Below are positions 23,754 to 31,807 of a stretch of 64,000 nt of DNA, piece after piece. Origin of the DNA: Mycolicibacterium arabiense. Its GTDB lineage: Bacteria; Actinomycetota; Actinomycetes; Mycobacteriales; Mycobacteriaceae. Numbering within the stretch: position 1 is the first letter of the stretch; each line of letters begins with the position of its first letter. Under the pieces are notes generated by a model that saw only the letters and a program-made list of their open reading frames with translations, made no database searches and was not told where the DNA came from. The DNA lies in contig NZ_AP022593.1 of the NCBI RefSeq assembly GCF_010731815.2, forward strand, positions 4,340,001 to 4,404,000, in the 5' to 3' direction. The translations under genes and the position numbers were made by a program.

Positions 23754-25520
23754 TCAATGTGCGTGCCCGCCGGTGGCCGGCCGGAACAGTTCGGGATCGA
23801 AGTCGAGATCCGGCATACCCGGGATTCCCACCGTGTGCCGTTCGCCGGCGATCAGGCCGCGATCGTCCAGCAGATCGGCGTGACCCGAGGCGATCTCGGC
23901 GATGCCGTAGAGCGACTCGCCGCCGAGGGCGAGGTATCCGCTGTGGTCGTCCCACGGTGTCGACAGTCCGGCGACCTCGGCCTTGATGCGGGTCGCGCCG
24001 AAATCGGCTTGGGCCGGGTCGGCCCCGAGGGCGACGCCGACACCCGTGCCTCGGGTGTCGCCGCCGACGTAGGTGACCGGGTCCGTGGACGCCGCACCGA
24101 CGAAGACCTGGCCCCCCGGCGGAAGGCCGAAGTCGTCGGCGGTGCGCGCCAGGTCGGTGCCCGGCGACCCGATCAGCACGACGTCGTCGGCGCGCATGTC
24201 GTAGCCGGCGCATGCGTCGGCCACGGTGGTCGAGCCGTAGGAATGGCCGACGACGGTGACGTGCGAGTCGGCGCTGTTGGTGACGTCGAGGGCGTTGACG
24301 TCGTTGGCGAGCAGGTTGCCACCGTGACGGGCCTGAGCCGGCTGCGCGATCTGGGGGTCGAGCAGGCTGTCGGGTGCGTCGTAGCCCATCCACGCCACGA
24401 CCGAGAGTTTGCGGCTCGGATCTGCGGCGAACGTTTCCTCGTAGACGTTCACCGCATCGTCGCCCGTGAGCCAGCCGGTGTTCACGCCGTTGCCGGCGCC
24501 CGGCACCACGACGGTGGTGTTGTCGGCCTCGTCGGGGTTGCCGATCGCCACCGCGACGCGCCCCTCGCCACCGAATGCCTCTGGCTCGTAGACGTAGAGA
24601 AAGCCCGGAACGCCACCGGTCTTCGCGGCATTCGCGGCCAGCGCCGCCCGCACCCTCAGTGCGTTGTCGTACCGCGTGACGGCCGCCGGCGTCAGGCCGA
24701 ATCGCTCGGCGTTCGCTCTCAGCTGATCCACGGTGCCGCCCGTGACGGCGGCGCGCCGTTCGACTCGGTCGACGTCCCGGTTCATGACTCGAACGTTGGC
24801 GTCGCTGCGCGCCGACACGGGAACGCCGTCGAGGCCGCCGATCTGATCCGGTTGTTCGGCGACGACCCGGATGCGCTCGGCGGGCGTGAGCGCGTTCCAC
24901 CAGTCCCTCACTTCGACGGGGTCGCCGTCGATCGGAACGGCCGGTCCGTGTTCCGCGCTGTCTGGAGGGTCGCCGGACGCAGTCCGGAGCCGATCGGTGG
25001 GGACGTCACTCACGGCGTCGCGAAGGTTCCGGTCGAGGCGGCGGTCGGATTCGTCGAACCACGCCAGCAGCTCCGTCAGCCGTGCCGTGTGGTTCGTGGC
25101 CAGAACTCGTACGCGGATCGCGTCGACCGGGCTGGCGGCGGCGAACCTCGCCAGCGCGCTGCCCGGTTGCACCGAGACCGAGCCGTCGGGCGCGACGGAC
25201 CAGCCCTGACCGTCGAGCCGATCGACGGCGTGCACGATGGCCGTGCGCTCGGCGGTCAGCGCGGCGGAGCCCGTATGAAGCGCGGCCTGCAACCGGGTCA
25301 GCGCGGCGTGCACCACCGCCATCCGCTCGGCCATCGATTCAGCGACACCGGTGGCGGCGTCCGATGCCGGGCCGTGCCACGTCGCGCGCAGCCCGTGCAC
25401 CGCAGCACGGTGGGAGGACGTGTGCGCCGCCAGGGCGCCGACGGCCTCGGCGACGTCGAGCCCGATCCGACTGAGTTCCCCGGGACGGGAGGCGCGGACC
25501 GCGGTGATCGTGAGAGTCAT
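23754..25520 (-). CDS. DUF1023 alpha/beta hydrolase, ESX-associated type
   Basis: Protein of 588 residues. The N-terminal half (about 1-240) is helical and resembles an ESX/WXG100-like substrate region (ATWHGPASDAATGVAESM at residue about 48 gives a WxG-type turn). The C-terminal half is a DUF1023 hydrolase with VVVPGAGNG, the nucleophile elbow VVGHSYGSTT (Ser near 425) and the late DDHSGYL histidine. DUF1023 proteins are commonly paired with type VII secretion small proteins. The ATG is chosen because it overlaps the TGA of the upstream 105-residue gene (ATGA). The true role, secreted lipase-like effector or envelope enzyme, is open. Confidence 0.83.
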   Translation of the reverse strand: MTLTITAVRASRPGELSRIGLDVAEAVGALAAHTSSHRAAVHGLRATWHGPASDAATGVAESMAERMAVVHAALTRLQAALHTGSAALTAERTAIVHAVDRLDGQGWSVAPDGSVSVQPGSALARFAAASPVDAIRVRVLATNHTARLTELLAWFDESDRRLDRNLRDAVSDVPTDRLRTASGDPPDSAEHGPAVPIDGDPVEVRDWWNALTPAERIRVVAEQPDQIGGLDGVPVSARSDANVRVMNRDVDRVERRAAVTGGTVDQLRANAERFGLTPAAVTRYDNALRVRAALAANAAKTGGVPGFLYVYEPEAFGGEGRVAVAIGNPDEADNTTVVVPGAGNGVNTGWLTGDDAVNVYEETFAADPSRKLSVVAWMGYDAPDSLLDPQIAQPAQARHGGNLLANDVNALDVTNSADSHVTVVGHSYGSTTVADACAGYDMRADDVVLIGSPGTDLARTADDFGLPPGGQVFVGAASTDPVTYVGGDTRGTGVGVALGADPAQADFGATRIKAEVAGLSTPWDDHSGYLALGGESLYGIAEIASGHADLLDDRGLIAGERHTVGIPGMPDLDFDPELFRPATGGHAH

Positions 25521-25834
25521 GGCGGTGTCATCGAATGGCAGTCCGTCATGCCGAGGCGCCGGCCGAGATCTTCGTCGCCTCGTCGATAGCGCTGCGCCGC
25601 TGCGACGAGGCGCTCGGAGTGGGTCGACAGCTCGTCGGTCAGGCCGCGGGCGGCACCGTCGAGCACGTCGCCCACGAACCGGCAGGCCGAGCCGCTCCTG
25701 AGATCGGCCAGGTCTCCGGCGGCGCGCGTCATCGACTGCGCGACAGGGAGTTCGGACATGAAGCAGGCGACCTTGGCATCCGTGGCGGCAGAGGCGCACA
25801 GTGCGGATGGGTCGACTCGCAACGACGAAGCCAT
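25517..25834 (-). CDS. Small ESX/EspC-like protein
   Basis: Protein of 105 residues beginning MASSLRVDPSALCASAA, the N-terminal pattern (L.VDP..L...A) of EspC/DUF2580-type ESX secretion-associated proteins. The rest is helical and charged, with a YRRGDEDLGRRLG segment near the end that matches the YxxxD/E export signal (Y-R-R-G-D). It is translationally coupled to the downstream DUF1023 hydrolase, so the two probably act or are exported together. Divergent from the Tad operon, with about 120 bases between starts. It is not present at this position in M. tuberculosis as far as I recall. Confidence 0.7.
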   Translation of the reverse strand: MASSLRVDPSALCASAATDAKVACFMSELPVAQSMTRAAGDLADLRSGSACRFVGDVLDGAARGLTDELSTHSERLVAAAQRYRRGDEDLGRRLGMTDCHSMTPP

Positions 25835-25954
25835 GGCGGCGACTCTATGGCCGTGCTCGCGGGTGGAGTCGGATTCATCCACAGTCCCGGATTCATCCCC
25901 AGATATCGTTCGGGGTATCGCATTCCGTCGGTCCACCGCAGCAGAGTGGTCGTC

Positions 25955-27013
25955 GTGAGTTCGACTGGTGGCATCCTCTGCGTGGTTTCCGATACGGGTC
26001 TGCGATCCGACGTCGACCGCATCGCGGCTGCGGTCGGGCTGCGGGTGGTGCATGCGGATCAGCCATCGGGACAGCAGGTTTGGTCGGCTGCGTCAGCCGT
26101 CGTCGTGGACGCCGAGGCCGCGCGTCGCTGCGTCGACCTCGTACTGGCCCGGCGCGACCACGTCTACCTGGTGAGCCGACGCGAACTCGATGCGGATCAT
26201 TGGCGCGCTGCGATGACCATCGGGGTGCGGCGGGTGCTGACGCTGCCGGACGGCGAAGCCGAGCTGGTGGCGGAGTTGTCCGATGCGGGAGAGCCGCAGC
26301 GCGGCCGCCGCGGCACGGTGATCGCCGTACTGGGAGGTCGGGGCGGGGCGGGTGCGTCGGTGTTCGCGACGGCGGTCGCGATGGTCGCCGCCGAGGCGCT
26401 CCTGGTCGACGTCGACCCGTGGGGCGGCGGCATCGACCTCGTCGTGGGTAGTGAGTCGTCCACGGGTCTGCGCTGGCCCGACCTGGCGCTGCAGGGCGGT
26501 CGGCTGGCCTACGCCGCGTTGCACGATGCGCTTCCCCGCAAGCGCGGGGTCACCGTGCTCTCAGCCGGACGGACCGCCCACGAGATCGACGCCCGGGCGC
26601 TCGCTGCGGTGCTCGACGCAGCCACCCGCGGCGGCGTGCTGACGGTCTGCGACGTCGCCCGGCGGGCGTGTCCTGCCACCGAAGTGGTGCTCGAGGCTGC
26701 CGATCTGGTCGTGCTCGTCACGTCCGCGGACGTGCGGTCGTGTGCCGCGACGGCCGCGGTCGGCAGCTGGGTGACGGGGCTCAACCCCAACGTCGGCGTC
26801 GTGGTGCGCGGCCCGGCGCCCGGTGGGCTGCGCGCCAGCGACGTCGCGGCGTTGACCGGCCTGCCCCTGCTGGCGGCCATGCGGCCACAACCCCAGCTGT
26901 CGAACGTCCTCGAGCACGGTGGGTTGACCGTTCGCACCACGTCTCCGCTCGCAGTCGCGGCGCGGCAGGTGCACCAGGTGCTGGCTGGGCAGTCCGCGGT
27001 GGGTGCGGCGTGA
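25955..27013 (+). CDS. ssd: CpaE/Ssd-like Tad-locus MinD-family protein
   Basis: Protein of 352 residues, Rv3660c type, annotated as septum-site-determining Ssd in M. tuberculosis and homologous to CpaE pilus-assembly proteins. It has an N-terminal receiver-like region without clear phosphorylation site, then a MinD/ParA-like ATPase domain with a degenerate P-loop (VLGGRGGAGASVFATAVA, lacking the Walker A lysine pair), and a VDVDPWGGGIDLV switch. Absence of the canonical GKT/S suggests altered nucleotide use. The GTG at 25955 gives the known length. Its TGA overlaps the tadA GTG. It opens the Tad pilus operon. Confidence 0.85.
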   Translation: MSSTGGILCVVSDTGLRSDVDRIAAAVGLRVVHADQPSGQQVWSAASAVVVDAEAARRCVDLVLARRDHVYLVSRRELDADHWRAAMTIGVRRVLTLPDGEAELVAELSDAGEPQRGRRGTVIAVLGGRGGAGASVFATAVAMVAAEALLVDVDPWGGGIDLVVGSESSTGLRWPDLALQGGRLAYAALHDALPRKRGVTVLSAGRTAHEIDARALAAVLDAATRGGVLTVCDVARRACPATEVVLEAADLVVLVTSADVRSCAATAAVGSWVTGLNPNVGVVVRGPAPGGLRASDVAALTGLPLLAAMRPQPQLSNVLEHGGLTVRTTSPLAVAARQVHQVLAGQSAVGAA

Positions 27014-28170
27014 GCGCATCGCGAGTCGAGCGGGTCCGCGAGCGCCTGGCCGGTGAGGCACTCACGTTGCGGCCCAACGTCGTTGCGGCCGCAATCCGCG
27101 CCGAGTCGGGCGGCGTGCTCGGCGACACCGAGGTGCTCAACGAGCTGCGCGTCATGCAGACCGAGTTGACCGGCGCGGGCATCCTGGAGCCGCTGCTGTG
27201 GGCCGACGGCACCACCGACGTGCTCGTCACCGCCCCGGACGCGGTATGGGTGGACGACGGTTCGGGACTGCGGCCCAGCAGGATTCGCTTCGCCGACGAG
27301 GCAGCGGTGCGGCGGCTCGCGCAACGGCTGGCGTTGGCAGTCGGCCGTCGCCTCGACGATGCGCAGCCCTGGGTAGACGGCCAGCTCACGGGGTTCGGTA
27401 CGTTCACGGTCCGGCTGCACGCGGTGCTGCCGCCGATCGCCGAGGCGGGGACCTGCCTGTCGCTGCGGGTGCTCCGGCCGGCCAGCCAGGATCTCGCCGC
27501 GCTGGTGCGGTCGGGCGCGATCGCACCCGAGGCGGCGGGACTGCTGGACGAGATCATCGCGACCCGGCTCGCGTTCCTGGTGGCGGGCGGCACCGGCGCG
27601 GGAAAGACGACGCTGTTGTCGGCTGCGCTGGGCGCGGTCGCCGAAGACGAGCGCATCGTGTGCGTCGAGGACGCATCCGAGTTGGCGCCCCGCCACCCGC
27701 ATCTGGTCAAGCTGGTGGCCCGCGCCGCGAACGTCGAGGGGATCGGCGAGGTCACCGTGCGCGACCTGGTTCGCCAGGCGCTGCGGATGCGACCCGACCG
27801 CATCGTCGTCGGCGAGGTGCGTGGCGCAGAGGTCGTCGACCTGCTCGCCGCGCTGAACACCGGCCACGACGGGGGAGCCGGAACTGTCCACGCCAACAGT
27901 CCGGCCGAGGTGCCCGCGCGGCTCGAGGCGCTCGCCGCGGCCGGTGGACTCGACCGCCGGGCACTGCACAGTCAGCTCGCCGCCGCGGTCCAGGTGCTGC
28001 TGCACGTCAGCCGAGACGCAGGCGGGCGACGACGGCTCGCCGAGATCGCCGTACTCGTCCGGGGTTCGGGCGGTGAGGTGTCGACCGAGACCGCCTGGCA
28101 TGCCGACCGCGGCGAGGGGACGGGCATGGCGCGGCTGCGCGCAATGCTGGCCGAACGGGGCGGGCGGTGA
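27010..28170 (+). CDS. tadA: Tad pilus secretion ATPase TadA/CpaF
   Basis: Type II/IV secretion ATPase, 386 residues, powering Flp pilus assembly. It has an N-terminal domain with QTELTGAGILEPLL and the conserved DVLVTAPDAVWVDD, Walker A GGTGAGKTTLLSA (near residue 196), the Asp box CVEDASEL, Walker B RIVVGEVRGAE, and the His box GHDGGAGTVHANSP. GTGA overlaps at both ends link it to ssd and tadB. Corresponds to Rv3659c. It should assemble as a hexamer at the cytoplasmic face with TadB/TadC. Confidence 0.93.
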   Translation: MSASRVERVRERLAGEALTLRPNVVAAAIRAESGGVLGDTEVLNELRVMQTELTGAGILEPLLWADGTTDVLVTAPDAVWVDDGSGLRPSRIRFADEAAVRRLAQRLALAVGRRLDDAQPWVDGQLTGFGTFTVRLHAVLPPIAEAGTCLSLRVLRPASQDLAALVRSGAIAPEAAGLLDEIIATRLAFLVAGGTGAGKTTLLSAALGAVAEDERIVCVEDASELAPRHPHLVKLVARAANVEGIGEVTVRDLVRQALRMRPDRIVVGEVRGAEVVDLLAALNTGHDGGAGTVHANSPAEVPARLEALAAAGGLDRRALHSQLAAAVQVLLHVSRDAGGRRRLAEIAVLVRGSGGEVSTETAWHADRGEGTGMARLRAMLAERGGR

Positions 28171-28952
28171 CGGGGGCGGCCCTGGCGCTCGCCGCCGCTC
28201 TGCTGCTGGCACCGGCGTCGCCACGCCGCCGGCTGATCCGACGCGAGGCCCGACGGCGAACCGTGGGGCGTGGACCGGTGACGGCCGCGGCGCTGACAGC
28301 GCTGGTGACCCTGGCCTTCGTCATGCCGATCCCGGTGGTCGCGGCGGCCGCGGTCTTGGTGGCGACGCTCGGCAGGCGCAGGCACGCGTCGCGACGGCAC
28401 GGCCGGCGGTCGGAGGAAGCCGGCGTCCTGCAGAGCGGCCTGGCGGTGCTCATTGGCGAACTCCGGGTGGGGGCGCATCCCGTCGCGGCGTTCGAGACCG
28501 CCGCCCGCGAGACCCATGGCCCGGTCGCCGCAGCCCTGAGCGACGTCGCCGCCAGGGCGCGTCTCGGTGCGGACGTCGGTTCGGGACTGCTGGCGGTTGC
28601 GGACGGTTCAGCGTCGCCGGCGTACTGGGAGCGACTCTCGGCGTGCTGGGGACTGGCGCAGGCCCACGGTCTGGCCATCGCGACGCTGCTGCGCACTGCG
28701 CAGCGCGACATCGTGGAGCGCGAACGGTTCGCGTCCCGGGTGCGAGCAGGCATGGCGGGCGCGCGTGCCACCGCCGCGATACTCGCCGGTCTGCCGATGC
28801 TCGGGATCGGCCTTGGTCAGCTCATCGGCGCCGACCCCGTGCCCTTCCTGCTGAGCGACGGCCTCGGCGGATGGCTGCTGTTGGTCGGCACGGGACTGGT
28901 CTGCGCGGGGCTGCTGTGGTCCGACCGCATCGTGGATCGGGTGGTCGCATGA
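28167..28952 (+). CDS. tadB: Tad pilus inner-membrane platform protein TadB
   Basis: Protein of 261 residues with a T2SSF-like domain (VLQSGLAVLIGELRVGAHPVAAFE, in two stretches about residues 88-111). Membrane helices are near residues 2-16, 37-70, 205-222 and 233-252. The basic cytoplasmic loop (RRRHASRRHGRRSEE) fits positive-inside topology. It corresponds to Rv3658c. Start and stop overlap neighbours by four bases. The N-terminal domain is shorter than in proteobacterial TadB, as usual in actinobacteria. Confidence 0.86.
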   Translation: MTGAALALAAALLLAPASPRRRLIRREARRRTVGRGPVTAAALTALVTLAFVMPIPVVAAAAVLVATLGRRRHASRRHGRRSEEAGVLQSGLAVLIGELRVGAHPVAAFETAARETHGPVAAALSDVAARARLGADVGSGLLAVADGSASPAYWERLSACWGLAQAHGLAIATLLRTAQRDIVERERFASRVRAGMAGARATAAILAGLPMLGIGLGQLIGADPVPFLLSDGLGGWLLLVGTGLVCAGLLWSDRIVDRVVA

Positions 28953-29512
28953 CGTGGGCGGCACTCCTACTGGCAGCGGCGGTGCTGCTCGGTGGGACGT
29001 CGCGCCGAGCCGGGACGTCTCGCCGTCGCCCCGTCTCGGGCGCGCGGGCGGACGACTCGGACGACCCGCTGGCGATGGCGTCGAGTCTCGACATCCTCGC
29101 GGCGTGTCTGTCGTCCGGGATGACGGTGGCGGGCGCTGCATCCGCGGCGGCCTGGTCGGCGCCGCGGCCATTGGCCGAAGTGCTGTCGCGTGCAGCGGAT
29201 CTGCTGGCGATGGGTGCCGATCCCGCCCGCGCGTGGGCCGACCCGACCACCGGCCACGTGGCGATCACGGCACTGGTCCGGCTCGCCAGGCGGTCCGCCG
29301 CGTCGGGCACCGCGCTCGCCCAGGGCGTCACCGAACTCGCCGAGCAGGCGCGCCACGACGCGGCCGATGCGGCGACGGGGGCATCCGAACGTGCCTCGGT
29401 GCTGATCGCCGGTCCGCTCGGACTCTGCTACCTGCCCGCGTTCCTGTGCCTGGGCATCGTGCCGGTGGTCGTCGGGCTCGCGGGCGACGTGCTGACCACC
29501 GGTGTGCTGTGA
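28949..29512 (+). CDS. tadC: Tad pilus inner-membrane platform protein TadC
   Basis: Protein of 187 residues, second T2SSF-type platform protein, Rv3657c type. It has a helix at the N-terminus (WAALLLAAAVLLGG), a cytoplasmic helical bundle (SLDILAACLSSGMTVAGAAS), and a C-terminal hydrophobic pair (GPLGLCYLPAFLCLGIVPVVV). It is half the size of proteobacterial TadC, so TadB and TadC probably combine to make the full platform. The ATG overlaps tadB's TGA. A 66-base gap with a ribosome site follows before flp. Confidence 0.84.
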   Translation: MTWAALLLAAAVLLGGTSRRAGTSRRRPVSGARADDSDDPLAMASSLDILAACLSSGMTVAGAASAAAWSAPRPLAEVLSRAADLLAMGADPARAWADPTTGHVAITALVRLARRSAASGTALAQGVTELAEQARHDAADAATGASERASVLIAGPLGLCYLPAFLCLGIVPVVVGLAGDVLTTGVL

Positions 29513-29578
29513 GATCGCACGACGACGTACTGGCTCGCGGACGGCCCGCGGTCACGATGGAGGAGAGGAAAACCGAGC

Positions 29579-29779
29579 ATGGGCAACGCGATTCGATGGA
29601 TGAGGACAAGGCTGACGTTGTTGGCGGTCGACGAGACGGGCATGTCGACTGTCGAGTACGCGATCGGCACCATCGCGGCCGCCGCGTTCGGCGCCATCCT
29701 CTACTCGGTGGTGACCGGCGACTCGATCGTCAGTGCGCTGACGAACATCATCAGCCGCGCGCTCACGACCAACGTCTGA
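29579..29779 (+). CDS. flp: Flp-type pilin subunit
   Basis: Prepilin of 66 residues (DUF4244-type). A basic leader ends at Gly, followed by the prepilin-peptidase site G-MSTVE with Glu at +5 and the hydrophobic AIGTIAAAAFGAILYSVV helix that packs the pilus core. A purine-rich GGAGAGGAA region about eight bases upstream of the ATG is stronger than those of the coupled genes, fitting the need for high pilin dose. It corresponds to Rv3656c. The peptidase is not encoded in this window. Confidence 0.9.
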   Translation: MGNAIRWMRTRLTLLAVDETGMSTVEYAIGTIAAAAFGAILYSVVTGDSIVSALTNIISRALTTNV

Positions 29780-30096
29780 CCCGTGATGCCGGCAGCGTCA
29801 CCGTGGAGGCGGCCCTGGCGGTCGCATCGCTGGTGGCGGTGCTGGTGCTGTGCCTCGCGGGTCTCACCGGCGTGGCGACGCACGTGCGCTGCGTTGATGC
29901 GGCGCGCGAGGCCGCCCGGCTGGCGGCTCGCGGTGACGACGCGTCGGGGGTGCTCGACCGTGCGGGTCCGGCAGGCGCGCGGCTCGAGGTGCGCAGCGAG
30001 GCTGGCCGAGTGGTCGCCCGCGTCACCTCGACGTCGACGCTGCTGCCGGGGATCGTCATCTCCGCCGAAGCCGTTGCCGCGTTGGAGAACCGATGA
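29776..30096 (+). CDS. TadE-like pseudopilin, probable CTG start
   Basis: Product of 106 residues, Rv3655c type. The mature N-terminus is clear: DAG-SVTVEAALAVASL, with Gly at -1 and Glu at +5 of a prepilin-peptidase site, then a transmembrane helix (VASLVAVLVLCLAGLTGV). The periplasmic part contains a Cys. No ATG, GTG or TTG precedes this motif in frame. The only start-like codon is CTG at 29776, which overlaps the flp TGA exactly as the other operon genes overlap (CTGA). The GTG at 29803 would delete the processing site. It ends at TGA within the following gene. Confidence 0.75.
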   Translation: MTRDAGSVTVEAALAVASLVAVLVLCLAGLTGVATHVRCVDAAREAARLAARGDDASGVLDRAGPAGARLEVRSEAGRVVARVTSTSTLLPGIVISAEAVAALENR

Positions 30097-30457
30097 CCGC
30101 GGCTCGGCAACCGTGGTGGCGGCGGCGATGGTCGCGGTCCTGGTGGCGGTGGCGCTCGGGGGTGTCGCGGTGGGCTCGGCCGTCTCCGCGCGCCACCGCG
30201 CTCAGTCCGCCGCCGACCTCGCCGCGCTGGCGGCCGCCGGCCGGCTCGGGCTCGGGCGTGACGCCGCGTGTGCGTGGGCGGAGTCGATCGCCGCCCCCAT
30301 GCGCGCACGCGTCACCGAGTGCCTGGTCGACGGGCTCGACGTCGTGGTCCGGGTGGACGTCACCGCCCAGCTGGGGCGATGGGGTGTCGGGACGGCGCGG
30401 GCAGCGGCCAGAGCCGGGCCCGAGGAACGAGGCGCCTGGGCGACCCGTCCCGGGTGA
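30074..30457 (+). CDS. TadE/TadG-like secretion-neighbourhood protein (Rv3654c type)
   Basis: The coding part is clear from TDDRGSATVVAAAMVAVLVA: a type-III-leader-like Gly, then a transmembrane helix and RHRAQSAADLAALAAAGRL, the motif of the Rv3654c family. The start is uncertain. No ATG lies in frame; TTG at 30074 gives 127 residues and overlaps the tadE end, while GTG at 30111 would begin inside the helix. In M. tuberculosis the homologue has been reported as a secreted host-cell effector. The Glu at +5 expected of a true pseudopilin is Val here. It converges on the next gene. Confidence 0.7.
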   Translation: MPRWRTDDRGSATVVAAAMVAVLVAVALGGVAVGSAVSARHRAQSAADLAALAAAGRLGLGRDAACAWAESIAAPMRARVTECLVDGLDVVVRVDVTAQLGRWGVGTARAAARAGPEERGAWATRPG

Positions 30458-30464
30458 GTACGGC

Positions 30465-31535
30465 TCAGGCCCGCGCGATCCTGTTGCGCAGCAGGCGAAG
30501 CCGTGAGGGCCGGCCCTCGTAGGCAGCACGCTCGGCTTCGGTCGGCTCGCGCAGCGACAGCATTCCCGCGTACACGCCGTCGCCGAGTTCGACGCGGTTC
30601 ACGGTCACGTGGATCGGCGTCCAGCCGCCGTAGTTGCCGTGCAGGCGCAGCACCCGCGACGCGGACTGCGAGCCGAAGTCCCTCGACCCGAAGTCCGCCG
30701 TCATGGCTGCGACGTCGTCGGCGTCGTCGGGATGGACCATCGGTTCGCCGTCGTCGCGGTGCCGCCAGTCGTAGTAGGGGCACGGCTCGTCGAGCCACTT
30801 CAGCAACGTCCACGACTTGAGGTCGACCAGCGCCCTGTGCACGCCCGGCTGCGGTTCGTCGTCGAGCACGCTGCGCCCGACCTCGGCGGGGCTCTTCGTG
30901 GACTCGTCGCGGACGCTGCGCCAATTGATGGCGCGGCAGATCAACCGGTCCGGCCCGCCGTCGCTCTCGGCCATGATCCGTGCGACGAAGCCGACGACGA
31001 TCGGGTTGCCCGCGTGGTCGGTGAGGTCCCACGAACTGCAGTGGACCTTGCCCGGCTCGGGCTCGATGGCCGCCGAGAGCACGTGCGCTTCCCGCTCGTT
31101 GAAGTCACGGGTCGGCAGGTCCTCGGCAAACGCCCGCCCGTGGGTCGTCTCGACGGACGGGTCGCGGCCGCTGTTGGCGAGTGATTCCGTCGTGTCGGTG
31201 GCAACGCCGTCGGTGAGGTCCCACTTCAGCGGCCCCGGGAGCGGCCGTGTCGGCGGATCGACGTTCGGGGGTCCCACCCACAGGTGCACGCCGTGAATGG
31301 TGCCGTCGGTCATCTGCACCACCTCGGTGCGCACCACCCGGTCGTTCTTCGGCGTGATGCTGCTCAGGCCCTGACCTGCGCGGACGGTCTCGGCGATCGC
31401 CGTCTGGATCGTCATCGAGTTCGGGTCGCGACGCAGGAAGGCGCTCACCGGCACCAGGTTCAAGGTGTGGTTGCCCTGTGCCACCACCACCGGTTCGGTG
31501 CCGAGAGTCTCCACCAGGAGCCAGTCGGGGGTCAT
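30465..31535 (-). CDS. Rv3651-like GAF/PAS-fold protein
   Basis: Protein of 356 residues matching the mycobacterial Rv3651 family, whose structure was described as sensor-like GAF/PAS domains. Visible pieces are WLLVETLGTEPVVVAQG at the start, the central VHCSSWDLTDHAG and the C-terminal LHGNYGGWTPIHVTVNRVELGDGVYAGML, which resembles a PAS strand set. No kinase, cyclase or DNA-binding domain is attached, so any signalling partner is separate. Ligand unknown. The 272 bases between its start and the helicase end show no gene I can support. It is convergent to the Tad operon. Confidence 0.8.
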   Translation of the reverse strand: MTPDWLLVETLGTEPVVVAQGNHTLNLVPVSAFLRRDPNSMTIQTAIAETVRAGQGLSSITPKNDRVVRTEVVQMTDGTIHGVHLWVGPPNVDPPTRPLPGPLKWDLTDGVATDTTESLANSGRDPSVETTHGRAFAEDLPTRDFNEREAHVLSAAIEPEPGKVHCSSWDLTDHAGNPIVVGFVARIMAESDGGPDRLICRAINWRSVRDESTKSPAEVGRSVLDDEPQPGVHRALVDLKSWTLLKWLDEPCPYYDWRHRDDGEPMVHPDDADDVAAMTADFGSRDFGSQSASRVLRLHGNYGGWTPIHVTVNRVELGDGVYAGMLSLREPTEAERAAYEGRPSRLRLLRNRIARA

Positions 31536-31807
31536 GGGCGAATTCTAACGGCGCGAGGTTTTCGGACCGGGCGGATCGACCGATGCGAATTTCGTACCGT
31601 TCGGCCGTTATGCCTGGTCCGCCCCTTGGCGCAAGACTGAAACTCCTTGCCCTTTCACCTGCTTGAGGGTACTTTCCGACTACGCCCTGCTGGCCGTGGC
31701 AGACGACGGATCACGTTGTAGTGTCCGTTGTCGCCGAAGTCCCACGCGGGCGCGCCGGCATCCGTGGCCGACGACCATCGAGGGGTGGGTCGTCGCCACG
31801 GCCGGGT

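Noticed and set aside
30093..30506. ATG-started ORF of 137 residues overlapping the second TadE-like gene
   Set aside because: Its product is Arg/Pro/Trp-rich, while the alternative frame encodes a clear transmembrane helix and the Rv3654c-family motif.
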